A stretch of DNA of 64,000 nucleotides from Ardenticatenaceae bacterium (GTDB taxonomy: Bacteria; Chloroflexota; Anaerolineae; Promineifilales; Promineifilaceae), in contig WYBM01000012.1 of the NCBI GenBank assembly GCA_011525915.1, forward strand, positions 119,623 to 183,622, in the 5' to 3' direction. The notes below the pieces were generated by a model. That model worked only from the letters and a program-made list of their open reading frames with translations. It did not search any database and had not been told where the DNA came from. The position numbers and the translations under genes are program-made. Positions 48,201 through 55,905 of the stretch are shown here, piece by piece (within the stretch, counting starts at the first letter, position 1; each line of letters starts with the position of its first letter).

Positions 48201-48339
48201 GACTCAAAAACTAGACATGCCCCATGCTGCAAGGAGGGCAGAATCTGCTGTTCTAGAGAATGGCAAAATACTTGTCGTTGGTGGTGAAGGAGGCGGAACC
48301 AAACTCACAACAGCTTATTTAGTAACACTTTCACAGTAA
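45250..48339 (+). CDS. Secreted multidomain protein: crystallin-like, LamG and kelch propeller
   Basis: 1029 residues. Signal peptide, an N-terminal Cys-containing beta domain, a beta/gamma-crystallin-like segment (about 215-300; CATVYEHTDRGGQSRDIQ, ISSIEVF), Pro/Thr linkers, a LamG/concanavalin-like domain (about 515-715; SIHLWHFDESGNGVHDSVGG) and a C-terminal six-blade kelch propeller (about 750-1025; GGDMYVVGGIDTQQSKTVHR, MIYVIGGYNGTHLTTNEMYD). ATG 45250 follows AAGGAG; longer frames to 45190 are unsupported. An extracellular adhesion or carbohydrate-binding role is inferred. Confidence 0.8.
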   Translation: MKSIKMIFFALCLTLAVTTISITITRRAIAQSPPTCPDNPDVSINNDTEVTVWLVVCDTITWYLEGNEISPSDWEVEAIWGKCDGCANSLPYKIGGAREQWRIWRDVSLPQNYYYITGSSICVPPDFCGWQEDIPSGWQLVDYQGNSVNLNYYLIQKDVELCFYTIPPYNPHLGLQCITFNDPIPTQDPSATLTPEFDCGSVSFEIVTVFQHKDCQGAYVQLLPGFFNLPNINFNDLTSSIHISSGNCATVYEHTDRGGQSRDIQQSYWDLSQDLWANGSGMNDTISSIEVFDNEDCSSSAPPPTTPPPTTSTPESTPPPNPYWWLSEYSAGENPPLKVDFHIRVEQTSDFNAFRLCFDGTNCQENAAPITELYFTWDTYGWSDGFHTISIQYRRQSDGGNWDNALYYEEQFYLSPIRAGIAPCDGGEGLTLTSGSDCLRFTQSRPSLFEISWSDRPNTYAAVSGNYNALIYDSSDYEGSPYLVKSGETVFVGGNVSSIKLIDPPGSYILPTTPYEVDSNSIHLWHFDESGNGVHDSVGGWSGYLYGGNYSWVARDDFGSALKVNGNLDQSTAVTFVPLTFGSTWTFEVWVKFESTSGNERIAGQLTGGGNTGPNKWGLSRAEDRIGATLFHSYGGHLLDSFDSVVPGQWHHIMVTYDDSSRTGKLYLDYVLQETTVLDFPMAAGDTTFQIGGAEGIYACNCTIDEIRLSNVVRTPETSIPPATPTPTPTSTPVASPTPTATPNFSANYSLGWQSITSLPVAKCCGGSAVVGGDMYVVGGIDTQQSKTVHRYDADTNTWSSVASMNVDRYDLAVSAVSGKIYAFGGVQSTYVNTAEVYDPSANSWSYLAPMPTNRAHMDSAVVGEMIYVIGGYNGTHLTTNEMYDPSTNTWSTKASMPTARNENQVVACGGLIYSIGGQLSDGSSTDIVEAYSPTLNAWSIKASLPFALFRSTAVCAQNGRIYLFGSNSDNDVVLEYNPQADTWTQKLDMPHAARRAESAVLENGKILVVGGEGGGTKLTTAYLVTLSQ

Positions 48340-48408
48340 GTCAGTCTCTATGTAAAAAGAAAATTTATGTTGAAAACATAGGCTTCCTCCCCAAAGCACA
48401 TTCTCAGG

Positions 48409-48463
48409 AGTAGAAAGCTCCGCTTATACGAGACCCACTCTGCCATATGGTGAGCTTTCTACT
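48409..48463. other. Inverted repeat with 12-base arms
   Basis: AGTAGAAAGCTC (48409-48420) and GAGCTTTCTACT (48452-48463), perfect arms around 31 bases, in the spacer between the kelch gene and the next operon. There is no U-tract, so it is not a standard terminator. Confidence 0.55.
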
Positions 48464-48563
48464 CTACTTGAGGATTGTTGCCAGTGAACCCCAAACTTGT
48501 AGTCTGCGATGAATAAGAAGTTGAAACGGCCGTGTCCGCTTGCTATGGTTAAATGGACAATCT

Positions 48564-48905
48564 ATGTCGCCGGAACGCTGCAACATACCAGACTGGGCTC
48601 GTCAAGAACGTCAGGTTGATTTGGCATGGGTTCGAGAGAATCTTGATGTGTTTTGGATATCATCATGGTTGGCATTTGAAGACATTGGGCGAGGTGCTCT
48701 TGCCATTGACACAACAGTGCAGATCCCAGAAGGAGGAAACCCGTTTGGCTATCTCTCTCAAGAGATTATTGAAAACGAAGGGGATGAAGACACAAAGCGC
48801 AAGGTAAGAGAGTATGATCCGCACAACGAGTTTGTCATTGTGCTTCTCAAGTTAGAAGAGAAAAGCAGCACTTATCGGGTCAGCTTACAAAAACGTCTAA
48901 GTTAA
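48564..48905 (+). CDS. Unknown protein, first of three upstream of the Dnd restriction module
   Basis: 113 residues from ATG 48564 (MSPERCNIPDWARQERQVDL); TTG 48540 is an alternative. Mixed alpha/beta, no membrane segment, acidic. No family recognised. It is followed 14 bases later by another unknown gene on the same strand, which suggests an operon. Confidence 0.5.
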   Translation: MSPERCNIPDWARQERQVDLAWVRENLDVFWISSWLAFEDIGRGALAIDTTVQIPEGGNPFGYLSQEIIENEGDEDTKRKVREYDPHNEFVIVLLKLEEKSSTYRVSLQKRLS

Positions 48906-48919
48906 CAACTTAATACCAT

Positions 48920-49834
48920 ATGCGAGAACGGGAGCTACAAAAAGAAAAAATCGGTAAAGGAGAGCTCTACTTTCTTCGCCATCCAGAGACGGAAGGAATC
49001 ATCGTCGGTTATGGCTTAACCATGCAGGACGGCCGTAAAGATCTGCTAGTTGGCCTGATTATGGTTGACCGACCAAAGCCTGTTGACCCAGAGTGGCTTA
49101 ATGAAATAGAAATCACCTTCGGAGAGTATCAACTAGCATTCATGACGGCTAGTGGTGAACGAGGAATTTCATGCCAAATACAAGTTGAGCCAGAGAGTCT
49201 CCCCTACCTTTGTCAATTTCCTGCTGATGAAAAAACGTCTGCCATTGAGACATTTCTGAAACCCCTTCTGGAAAACCCACCGAAACCTATCCTCAATTTG
49301 CGTTGGAACGCCGAAACAAAACTATGGCATAGCCACTTCCCCACTCTGGCAGACCTGCCGACGGAAATTCGTAACGTTTTTGAACAATTTGGAGAAGGTT
49401 GTGTAGCCGCAGAAACCACCATAGGTGTTATACATATCTGTCACGCATCAGACGCAGACATTCAAAGCTTCGCTGGCAAACCGGTTTGGTATCAGTGGCA
49501 GCTTATTCAGATGCCCACTGCCCCACTAATCCGGCTTGAATTTGCCATTTTTGACCGACCTCAAAACCCTTACCGCTTTGAGTCTTTCTTGAATGTGGCC
49601 GAAGAAGACCAAGCCAGGATTCTCAGCCAATTGGCTAACCAAGACCAACTTCACCTTGCATTTTATGGGAATACTCTCCAATATCGCTTTACAAAGTCTA
49701 TTGCCCATGATGAACAGCAATGGCAACAGCTTGATGAACTTGTGGAACAGGCCGTGCGTTATTGGGAAGAATTACCATCTTCACAGCGGGATTTTGATAA
49801 AGCCAAGGCCGAATTCACCAAACGCTCTATATGA
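48920..49834 (+). CDS. Unknown cytoplasmic protein, second of three upstream of the Dnd module
   Basis: 304 residues, no signal or membrane segment. Opens MRERELQKEKIGKGELYFLR and contains alternating beta/alpha segments (IIVGYGLTMQDGRKDLLVGL, VWYQWQLIQMPTAPLIRLEF). No motif I recognise. It lies between two other unknown small genes with spacings of 14 and 24 bases. It contains one ACGGCCGT octamer. Confidence 0.55.
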   Translation: MRERELQKEKIGKGELYFLRHPETEGIIVGYGLTMQDGRKDLLVGLIMVDRPKPVDPEWLNEIEITFGEYQLAFMTASGERGISCQIQVEPESLPYLCQFPADEKTSAIETFLKPLLENPPKPILNLRWNAETKLWHSHFPTLADLPTEIRNVFEQFGEGCVAAETTIGVIHICHASDADIQSFAGKPVWYQWQLIQMPTAPLIRLEFAIFDRPQNPYRFESFLNVAEEDQARILSQLANQDQLHLAFYGNTLQYRFTKSIAHDEQQWQQLDELVEQAVRYWEELPSSQRDFDKAKAEFTKRSI

Positions 49835-49858
49835 ATCCAGGTGGTACAATGATTCTTA

Positions 49859-50251
49859 ATGCCAGAACGGGAGCGATTTCAATACGAACTAGCGATGGCC
49901 AGCGCCATCACAATGCACAGCATCATGGAGCTAGAGTTGCAAGAAGGTCGGCGTGATATGGATGCTTCATTTCGCCGCCTAAAGGATTTGTCCGCCTACT
50001 CACTCACCCATGCTGAAATCCTCTATCAGCGGGAAGGACCAGAACTACTTGCTTTAGGTATGCTTTTTGGTATGACAGATGTCCGCCACTTGAAAGTTAA
50101 TCAAGTGCGTTTGCAAGACCTTTCACCAGAAGCCCTTGAATATGTAGGCCGTCCAGAAATCGTTAAACATAAAGTGGCAAAAAGAAAAGAACGTGTGTCC
50201 TCTCAGAGGGAGAATAAGCCAGTCTCTCCTCTCCAACGGCGACTTCTCTAA
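49859..50251 (+). CDS. Small helical protein, third of three upstream of the Dnd module
   Basis: 130 residues, mainly helical (YELAMASAITMHSIMELELQEG, LSAYSLTHAEILYQREGPEL) with a basic tail VAKRKERVSS then PVSPLQRRLL. Its 3' end is repeated in diverged form at 62780-62857 beyond the dnd genes. No family recognised. It is 132 bases before the helicase gene, with a promoter-like sequence between. Confidence 0.5.
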   Translation: MPERERFQYELAMASAITMHSIMELELQEGRRDMDASFRRLKDLSAYSLTHAEILYQREGPELLALGMLFGMTDVRHLKVNQVRLQDLSPEALEYVGRPEIVKHKVAKRKERVSSQRENKPVSPLQRRLL

Positions 50252-50275
50252 AGACTACTCCATTCCCACTTACAA
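50198..50275 (+). repeat. Diverged direct repeat flanking the Dnd locus, left copy
   Basis: Sequence around the 3' end of the preceding gene (for example GTCTCTCCTCTCC then GACTTCTCTAAAGACTA) aligns at roughly 75 percent identity with 62780-62857, same orientation. Confidence 0.5.
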
Positions 50276-50298
50276 TTAGATCGACCAGATCAATTCTA

Positions 50299-50327
50299 TT
50301 AGTGAATATTTACAGGTAGGGTATAAT
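50299..50327 (+). promoter_or_regulatory. Putative promoter of the helicase operon
   Basis: TTAGTG at 50299-50304, 17-base spacer, perfect TATAAT at 50322-50327; 57 bases before the GTG start of the helicase. Confidence 0.55.
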
Positions 50328-50383
50328 TTTTATCATTCTATCTTAAAAGTAATTGTGGCGAAGAGACTGTTAGGATACTAAAC

Positions 50384-52450
50384 GTGCCGCTCAGGAGTCT
50401 TACTTTTCCTAACGTGATGGACACATCATCGGCCAACTTAATAGCCGATTTTTTTATCCCTGCCTTAGCCAATGCTTCAAGGTATGATCGCGGTGTAGGT
50501 TTCTTTAGTTCAGGATGGTTACGCATTGCTGCAAAGGGCATGGTCGAGTTTGCTGCAAATAGTGGACAGGCCAGATGGGTAACCAGTCCCATTTTAAGCG
50601 AAGCTGACTGGGAAGCTTTACGGATCGGTGATAAAGCTCGAACCAACCCGGACTTGCGTGATGTGCTAGTTCAGAATGTAAAGGACTTGGAACAATCTTT
50701 GGAAACAAACACACTGTCGGCTTTAGCTTGGATGATTGCCGACGGCATTTTGACTTTCAAATTAGCTGTGCCTTCTAACAAATTAGATGGTGGTGATTTC
50801 CATGATAAGTTTGGTGTTTTTACAGATACCAATAGCGATCAGGTATCCTTTAACGGTTCTTATAATGAGAGTATAAAGGGCACACGCAATTATGAATCCA
50901 TCAAGATTTTTCAGTCGTGGGAGCCGGTCTTTTCAAATTTGGTAGAGGCTGATATTCAGCGGTTTGAACGATTATGGCAAAATCACGACCCAAATGTACG
51001 CGTTTTTGAATTACCTGAGGCTGCGCGTGAACAGATCCTCAAACTACGTAAAGACGAACGGCCGTACCCCGAACCTGAATGGTTTAAACAACGCCGACTT
51101 CGTCAATCAACCTTAAACCACAAACCAGCGAAGCCCATCATTCCATCTCACGTAACACTACGTGACTATCAGGAGAAAGCCATCGATGCCTGGTTTAATC
51201 ACGATTGTTGTGGCTTATTGGAGATGGCAACCGGCACCGGTAAAACGATAACATCACTGGCTGCTTCTACCCGATTGTATGAACGGGAGAAGCGTTTGGC
51301 TGTTATTATTGCTGTTCCTTATCAGCATCTGGTGGATCAGTGGCAAGAAGAAGCATCGGCATTTGGTTACAAGCCGATTTTGGCCTATCAAAACAAGAGT
51401 AGTTGGCTAGAGAATTTGAATCACGAGATCATTGAATATAACGGCCGTTATCGTAACTTCATCTCTGTCATCACCACTCACAGCACGTTCATTAGCCCTG
51501 ATTTTCAAGCCAGTATGGCCCGGTTACAATCACCATCCCTGCTCCTCGCTGATGAGGTACATCATCTAGGTGCAGAACGTAGCCGCCAAAATTACCCTCC
51601 TCACATTCCCTACCGTCTTGCCTTATCAGCTACCCCTAACCGTTGGTTTGACGATTTAGGCACGGCCGTTTTACGCACATACTTTGGCGAAACAGTTTTT
51701 ACCTTTCCCTTAGAGCAAGCCATCGGTGTCAGCTTAACGCCCTACTATTATTACCCCCATCTAGTCCCATTAACGGATGATGAAATGGCTGAATATGAGA
51801 TGCTCTCGGTTAAGATTGCTCGGTTGATTAATAACGAAGATGATGAGAAGCAAGAAGCTTTAAAAATGCTGCTTATTCGTCGAGCAAATTTGCTGAATAC
51901 TGCCGCTAACAAACTTCAGGTCTTATCTGAACTGATAGACAAAGAGGCACACATCGAACATACCCTTTTTTACTGTGCACCGGGCCAAATAGATGAAGTG
52001 CTTCAGCTTGTTGGCTGGGAAAAAGGGATTTTGGTTGACCGTTTTACAGCCGAAGAAAGCTCTCCAGAACGACAACGGTTATTATCCAATTTTGCTAATG
52101 GCATACTCCAGGCATTGGCAGCCATGAAATGTCTGGATGAAGGTGTAGATGTGCCTAGCACCCGCACAGCTTATTTCTTAGCCAGCAGTAGTAACCCACG
52201 AGAATTTGTGCAACGTCGTGGCCGCATTCTCCGCAAAGCACCCGGTAAAGTACATTCAATTATTCATGACCTGATTGCCGTACCACCAGTTGCTCTTGAT
52301 AAAGATTCGCCTGCTTTTCATGCCGAACGGAGCATTATCCGGCGTGAATTATATCGTTTCAAAGAATTTGCCAATCCAGCCCTAAACAAACACCAGGCAC
52401 TAGATGTGATTTGGGATGTCGCTGCCCACTATGGCTTGATGGATTTCTAA
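50384..52450 (+). CDS. PLD-fold plus superfamily 2 DExH helicase (Dnd-associated restriction enzyme-like)
   Basis: 688 residues. The N-terminal domain holds a phospholipase-D-type HxKxxxxD motif (FHDKFGVFTD...SFNGSYNES) near residues 143-165. The helicase core follows: Walker A EMATGTGKTITSL (about 284), DEVH box (LLADEVHHLG), SATP motif III (RLALSATPNRW) and motif VI QRRGRILR. This PLD-helicase layout recalls the family annotated as DNA phosphorothioation system restriction enzyme (from memory). Start is GTG 50384; ATG 50417 is alternative. First gene of the plus-strand operon. Likely translocates DNA and possibly cuts it through the PLD domain. Confidence 0.8.
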   Translation: MPLRSLTFPNVMDTSSANLIADFFIPALANASRYDRGVGFFSSGWLRIAAKGMVEFAANSGQARWVTSPILSEADWEALRIGDKARTNPDLRDVLVQNVKDLEQSLETNTLSALAWMIADGILTFKLAVPSNKLDGGDFHDKFGVFTDTNSDQVSFNGSYNESIKGTRNYESIKIFQSWEPVFSNLVEADIQRFERLWQNHDPNVRVFELPEAAREQILKLRKDERPYPEPEWFKQRRLRQSTLNHKPAKPIIPSHVTLRDYQEKAIDAWFNHDCCGLLEMATGTGKTITSLAASTRLYEREKRLAVIIAVPYQHLVDQWQEEASAFGYKPILAYQNKSSWLENLNHEIIEYNGRYRNFISVITTHSTFISPDFQASMARLQSPSLLLADEVHHLGAERSRQNYPPHIPYRLALSATPNRWFDDLGTAVLRTYFGETVFTFPLEQAIGVSLTPYYYYPHLVPLTDDEMAEYEMLSVKIARLINNEDDEKQEALKMLLIRRANLLNTAANKLQVLSELIDKEAHIEHTLFYCAPGQIDEVLQLVGWEKGILVDRFTAEESSPERQRLLSNFANGILQALAAMKCLDEGVDVPSTRTAYFLASSSNPREFVQRRGRILRKAPGKVHSIIHDLIAVPPVALDKDSPAFHAERSIIRRELYRFKEFANPALNKHQALDVIWDVAAHYGLMDF

Positions 52451-52463
52451 TTGGAGGGAATCT

Positions 52464-52667
52464 ATGTTACGAGACCGTTTGAAGACTTTGTTCGACAATT
52501 ATGACCCAGCCGTGCGCCGGGTGATTTATGAAGTCGGGGACTTGGAACAGCAATACATTTCCATGAAGAATCCTCGGGGCATTATGAATGAGATTGACGA
52601 GATTATCACCCGAATTGCTAGAGAGGAAGTCGAGCGAATGGAGAACAAGGGGGATAGTAATTCATGA
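52464..52667 (+). CDS. Small acidic helical protein between helicase and SMC ATPase
   Basis: 67 residues, MLRDRLKTLFDNYDPAVRRV then helices rich in Glu and Arg (EIDEIITRIAREEVERMENK). GGAGGG precedes the ATG. Its stop overlaps the next gene by ATGA (52664-52667), a strong sign of a real coupled gene. Not recognised; could bridge helicase and ATPase. Confidence 0.7.
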   Translation: MLRDRLKTLFDNYDPAVRRVIYEVGDLEQQYISMKNPRGIMNEIDEIITRIAREEVERMENKGDSNS

Positions 52668-54619
52668 AGTTAGAACGCATTGAGCTAGAAAATTTTCGTC
52701 TATACTATGGCCAACAACGGCTCAACTTTGCCAGAGATAAAGAGCGGAATGTGACTGTGATTCACGGTATCAATGGGACTGGTAAAACTTCCCTCTTTTT
52801 GGCAATTAATTGGTGCCTATATGGCCGTAACGTTGAAAACATTAAAGTTGTAGACAACGTGGGTGAACTGGTCAGCAAAGAAGCCATTAGCCGTGCTAAT
52901 CCAGGGGATGAAGTGCGGGCTTCTGTGACGATTGCCTTTTTGCATAATGGGCATCGCTTCACAGCCAAACGGACACTCACTGGCAGCAAACTGCTGACAG
53001 GCAACTTAGCCTTAAATGAACTCGATCAATTTACTATGATGCGGCAAAAGCCTGATGGCCGTGCTGAAACCGTTTTGAACCCCCTTGGCACCATGAACGC
53101 CATCTTGCCCGTCAATGCCCGTGAATATTTCTTTTTTGATGGGGAGAAGATAGACAACTTTGCTAAACCTGAAGCAGCCGCTCAAGTAAAAGATGCCATT
53201 TACCTGGTGCTGAAACTAGAAATTTTAGATAGAGCACAGCGTCATCTAGAAAAGAGTGCGGCTACCTATCGGCGCGATTTGAAACAAGCCAGTGGCGGTG
53301 AACTACGTGACTTGATTGAAAAAGATGAAAACCTGCGTCAAGAGCGTGACAAAGCGCATAAGCGCAAGAGTGAACTCAGTGCCCAAATAGAATCAGCCAA
53401 GAACAAAATTAGTGATATTAACCAGCGGCTTCGGGATTCGCAAAATGCCAAAGCCTTGCAACAACAGCGTGACCGCCTGGAAAAAGATTTGAAACAACGT
53501 CGTGTAGAATTGACTGACGTAGTAGAAATCATTCGTGAAAAGACAACAACTGCCTATTCAGCTTTAGCTCAGCCAGCTATAAAACAAGCATTGGTTATCT
53601 TGAACGAAAAGCGAGAACGGGGCGAAATCCCCAGTAGCATTCGCCAGCAATTCATCCAGGATTTGTTGGAGCAAATGGTTTGTATTTGTGGTCGCCCTTT
53701 TGCAGAACATGGGCCAGAACATCAGCACTTATTGCGGTTGATGGATAGTACAGTTCCTGGTTCATTAGAAGACGACGTATTAGACACAAGTGCTGCATTA
53801 CATACATTTGGGGATAAAAATACTCAGCAGTTGGCTGATATTGACACCCAAATGCGTCGCCGCTCAGAATTAATCGAAATCATTCGGGATCTAGAGGCAG
53901 AGCTCGATGATGTCAGTCGTCAATTGAAAGGCTCCCCTTTAGAAGAGATTAGCCGTTTAGAAAAGCAACGCCACGATTACTCGATGGATATTGATGGGTA
54001 TAATCTGGAAGCTGGGGCATTATCGCAACGGATTGAAAAGATGAGTAAGGACATTGGCGATTTGGAAAAACAAATTGCTAAGGCACAGAAAGAGGAAAAG
54101 CGCGAACGCGAACTAAGTACAAAATTGGAACTGGCACAAAAAGCGGCTGATGCTATCACGGATATGTATCAAGTGTTTGCCGATAACATGCGTGAACAGA
54201 TTGAAGCGCGAACAAAAGAGACCTTCCGCAAATTAGTTTGGAAAGAAAGCCATTTTCAAGATGTACAATTGGATGCAGATTTTAATTTGGGAGTCATTGA
54301 CCGTTATGGACAACCAGCACGACCAGAATTGTCTGCTGGAGAGAGGCAGGTTTTGAGTCTTTCTTTTATTGCAGCGATGGCACAGGTTAGTGGCGAGGAG
54401 GCTCCATTGGTGATGGATACGCCTTTTGGTCGTTTATCTTCTGATCATCGCAACAGTATCACGGAACAGCTACCCAAACTAGCCGATCAATTGATTTTGT
54501 TTGTTACCGATGAAGAATTGCGTGATCAGGCGCGGCAAAATCTGAATCAATATATTGGCGTAGAGTATCGCTTGAATTTCGACAAGATAACAAGCTGCAC
54601 AGCTATTGAAGAGGTGTGA
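52664..54619 (+). CDS. DndD-like SMC/RecN-type ATPase (second DndD paralogue)
   Basis: 651 residues. Walker A GINGTGKTS (35-43), a long coiled coil (about 175-540), a CxCG element (MVCICGRPFAEH, near 339) at the coiled-coil apex that resembles a zinc hook but lacks the CxxC spacing, the ABC signature LSAGERQ (near 557) and Walker B-like LVMDTPFGRLS (near 583). Typical DndD/AAA_23 features; it is distinct from the DndD at 58774-60834 (no hook there). It lies in the plus-strand operon with helicase and HNH nuclease, so it likely powers restriction or target sensing rather than sulfur insertion (inference). Confidence 0.8.
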   Translation: MKLERIELENFRLYYGQQRLNFARDKERNVTVIHGINGTGKTSLFLAINWCLYGRNVENIKVVDNVGELVSKEAISRANPGDEVRASVTIAFLHNGHRFTAKRTLTGSKLLTGNLALNELDQFTMMRQKPDGRAETVLNPLGTMNAILPVNAREYFFFDGEKIDNFAKPEAAAQVKDAIYLVLKLEILDRAQRHLEKSAATYRRDLKQASGGELRDLIEKDENLRQERDKAHKRKSELSAQIESAKNKISDINQRLRDSQNAKALQQQRDRLEKDLKQRRVELTDVVEIIREKTTTAYSALAQPAIKQALVILNEKRERGEIPSSIRQQFIQDLLEQMVCICGRPFAEHGPEHQHLLRLMDSTVPGSLEDDVLDTSAALHTFGDKNTQQLADIDTQMRRRSELIEIIRDLEAELDDVSRQLKGSPLEEISRLEKQRHDYSMDIDGYNLEAGALSQRIEKMSKDIGDLEKQIAKAQKEEKRERELSTKLELAQKAADAITDMYQVFADNMREQIEARTKETFRKLVWKESHFQDVQLDADFNLGVIDRYGQPARPELSAGERQVLSLSFIAAMAQVSGEEAPLVMDTPFGRLSSDHRNSITEQLPKLADQLILFVTDEELRDQARQNLNQYIGVEYRLNFDKITSCTAIEEV

Positions 54620-54620
54620 G

Positions 54621-55034
54621 ATGACAGAGGCTACAATCACACGCACGGATAGGGTCTACATTGATGAATCAGCCAGTGAAATTTACCGACAATTAAAAAG
54701 TGGGGCAAACACACAGCCCGATGAAACCCCCTTTGAAACCTTCAAGGATATTTTTATGTTGGCTGTTTGTCAGGGCTTCCAAAATCGTCGTCGCGTTCGC
54801 ACCCTGAAGATAGGTAGTGAGATTCGCCAGTCTGTCTTCACTGAGGATGATATGGCTATTCTCAAGGCCATTGCCATTGCTGAGACAGGTGATGTACAGG
54901 TGTTAACACATTTGGGCGATATTCTGGTCATTGCTGAGGAGTATGCCAACGCGGGTATTCAAGAGGTAAAGGGCTATTTGTTGGATGAACGGGGACGGCC
55001 GTTATGGAATCTGGTATCCCTCATCAACGGATAA
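54621..55034 (+). CDS. Dnd-system-associated small protein (type 4-like)
   Basis: 137 residues. The motif PFETFKDIFMLAVCQGFQNRRR with AIAIAETGDVQVL and ILVIAEEYANAGIQEVKG matches what I remember of dnd system-associated protein 4, a small partner found only beside dnd genes. Start ATG 54621 lies one base after the SMC gene's stop, with GAGGTG upstream. Probably acts with the SMC ATPase. Confidence 0.7.
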   Translation: MTEATITRTDRVYIDESASEIYRQLKSGANTQPDETPFETFKDIFMLAVCQGFQNRRRVRTLKIGSEIRQSVFTEDDMAILKAIAIAETGDVQVLTHLGDILVIAEEYANAGIQEVKGYLLDERGRPLWNLVSLING

Positions 55035-55061
55035 GTAATTAGGATTTACAAGAGGTTAAGT

Positions 55062-55904
55062 ATGGCTGCCTATGATTCATTGGATTTGTTACTAAGTCCA
55101 GGTCAATTACTCAGAGAGGAACTATCAAAAATTATACCGTATGATGCCAACGAACAGGCATCTACTGTTTCAAGCTTTGATAAGATTCTTAAAGCAGATG
55201 GTGAACTTTCTAAGATGGTTTATGATAGCACACTGAACTACATGGTTCGCAGACTGGTGACATCAGCTGAATACTTGAAAAGAAAGTATTTCGATACAAC
55301 TGGTAGCGAACAAAAATACTGGGTTGAACTCAGACGCTATTTGCGTGATCACACCGAAATCCCCCAAACAAAGCTGGAGCGCATATTTGCTATTTTACTT
55401 AAATGTATTGAGGAGCGGAACAAAGTTATCTCCCCTGGTACACGTAATCGTGTAATAGGCCAAGCAAAGCAACGTGGAATGAAATGTTATATTTGTGGAC
55501 GTGATGTTTTGTATAACCCAGAAGATGATCCCTACAGGCAAAATGCAGAAATCGAGCATATTTGGCCAAAGTCTCTTGGCGGAAGCAACAATGAAACTAA
55601 TCTAAAGATATCATGTACTCGCTGTAACAAACTGAAGGACAAATATATAGATTATAGCGATTTCCATTATGAATTAATGTGTGCTGTAACTGATAAAGAA
55701 ATGGAGAGTTTTGATACTGACTTTGACTGGTCTTTTAGAGTACCCGTTCTTGCCAAATCCAATTTTTCATGCTCTATCGAGAATTGTGATAATAACGCAG
55801 CTTTTTATGGGAAACTACAGTTTTCTAGGCTTGATGCATCTGATACATGGCATTTTCTAAACATAAGTGCATATTGCGAGAGGCATTTGCCCAAGAGGAG
55901 ATGA
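55062..55904 (+). CDS. HNH endonuclease of the Dnd-associated module
   Basis: 280 residues. The HNH fold is seen at about 143-190: CYICGRDVLY (first zinc pair), AEIEHIWPKSLGGSNNETNL (catalytic His and Asn region) and CTRCNKLKDK (second pair). An N-terminal helical domain (1-130) and a C-terminal cysteine region (CSIENCDNN ... YCERH) surround it and may read DNA or partners. It is the only clear nuclease domain in the operon besides the PLD fold. It ends one base before the DndB-like ATG. Confidence 0.85.
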   Translation: MAAYDSLDLLLSPGQLLREELSKIIPYDANEQASTVSSFDKILKADGELSKMVYDSTLNYMVRRLVTSAEYLKRKYFDTTGSEQKYWVELRRYLRDHTEIPQTKLERIFAILLKCIEERNKVISPGTRNRVIGQAKQRGMKCYICGRDVLYNPEDDPYRQNAEIEHIWPKSLGGSNNETNLKISCTRCNKLKDKYIDYSDFHYELMCAVTDKEMESFDTDFDWSFRVPVLAKSNFSCSIENCDNNAAFYGKLQFSRLDASDTWHFLNISAYCERHLPKRR

Positions 55905-55905
55905 T

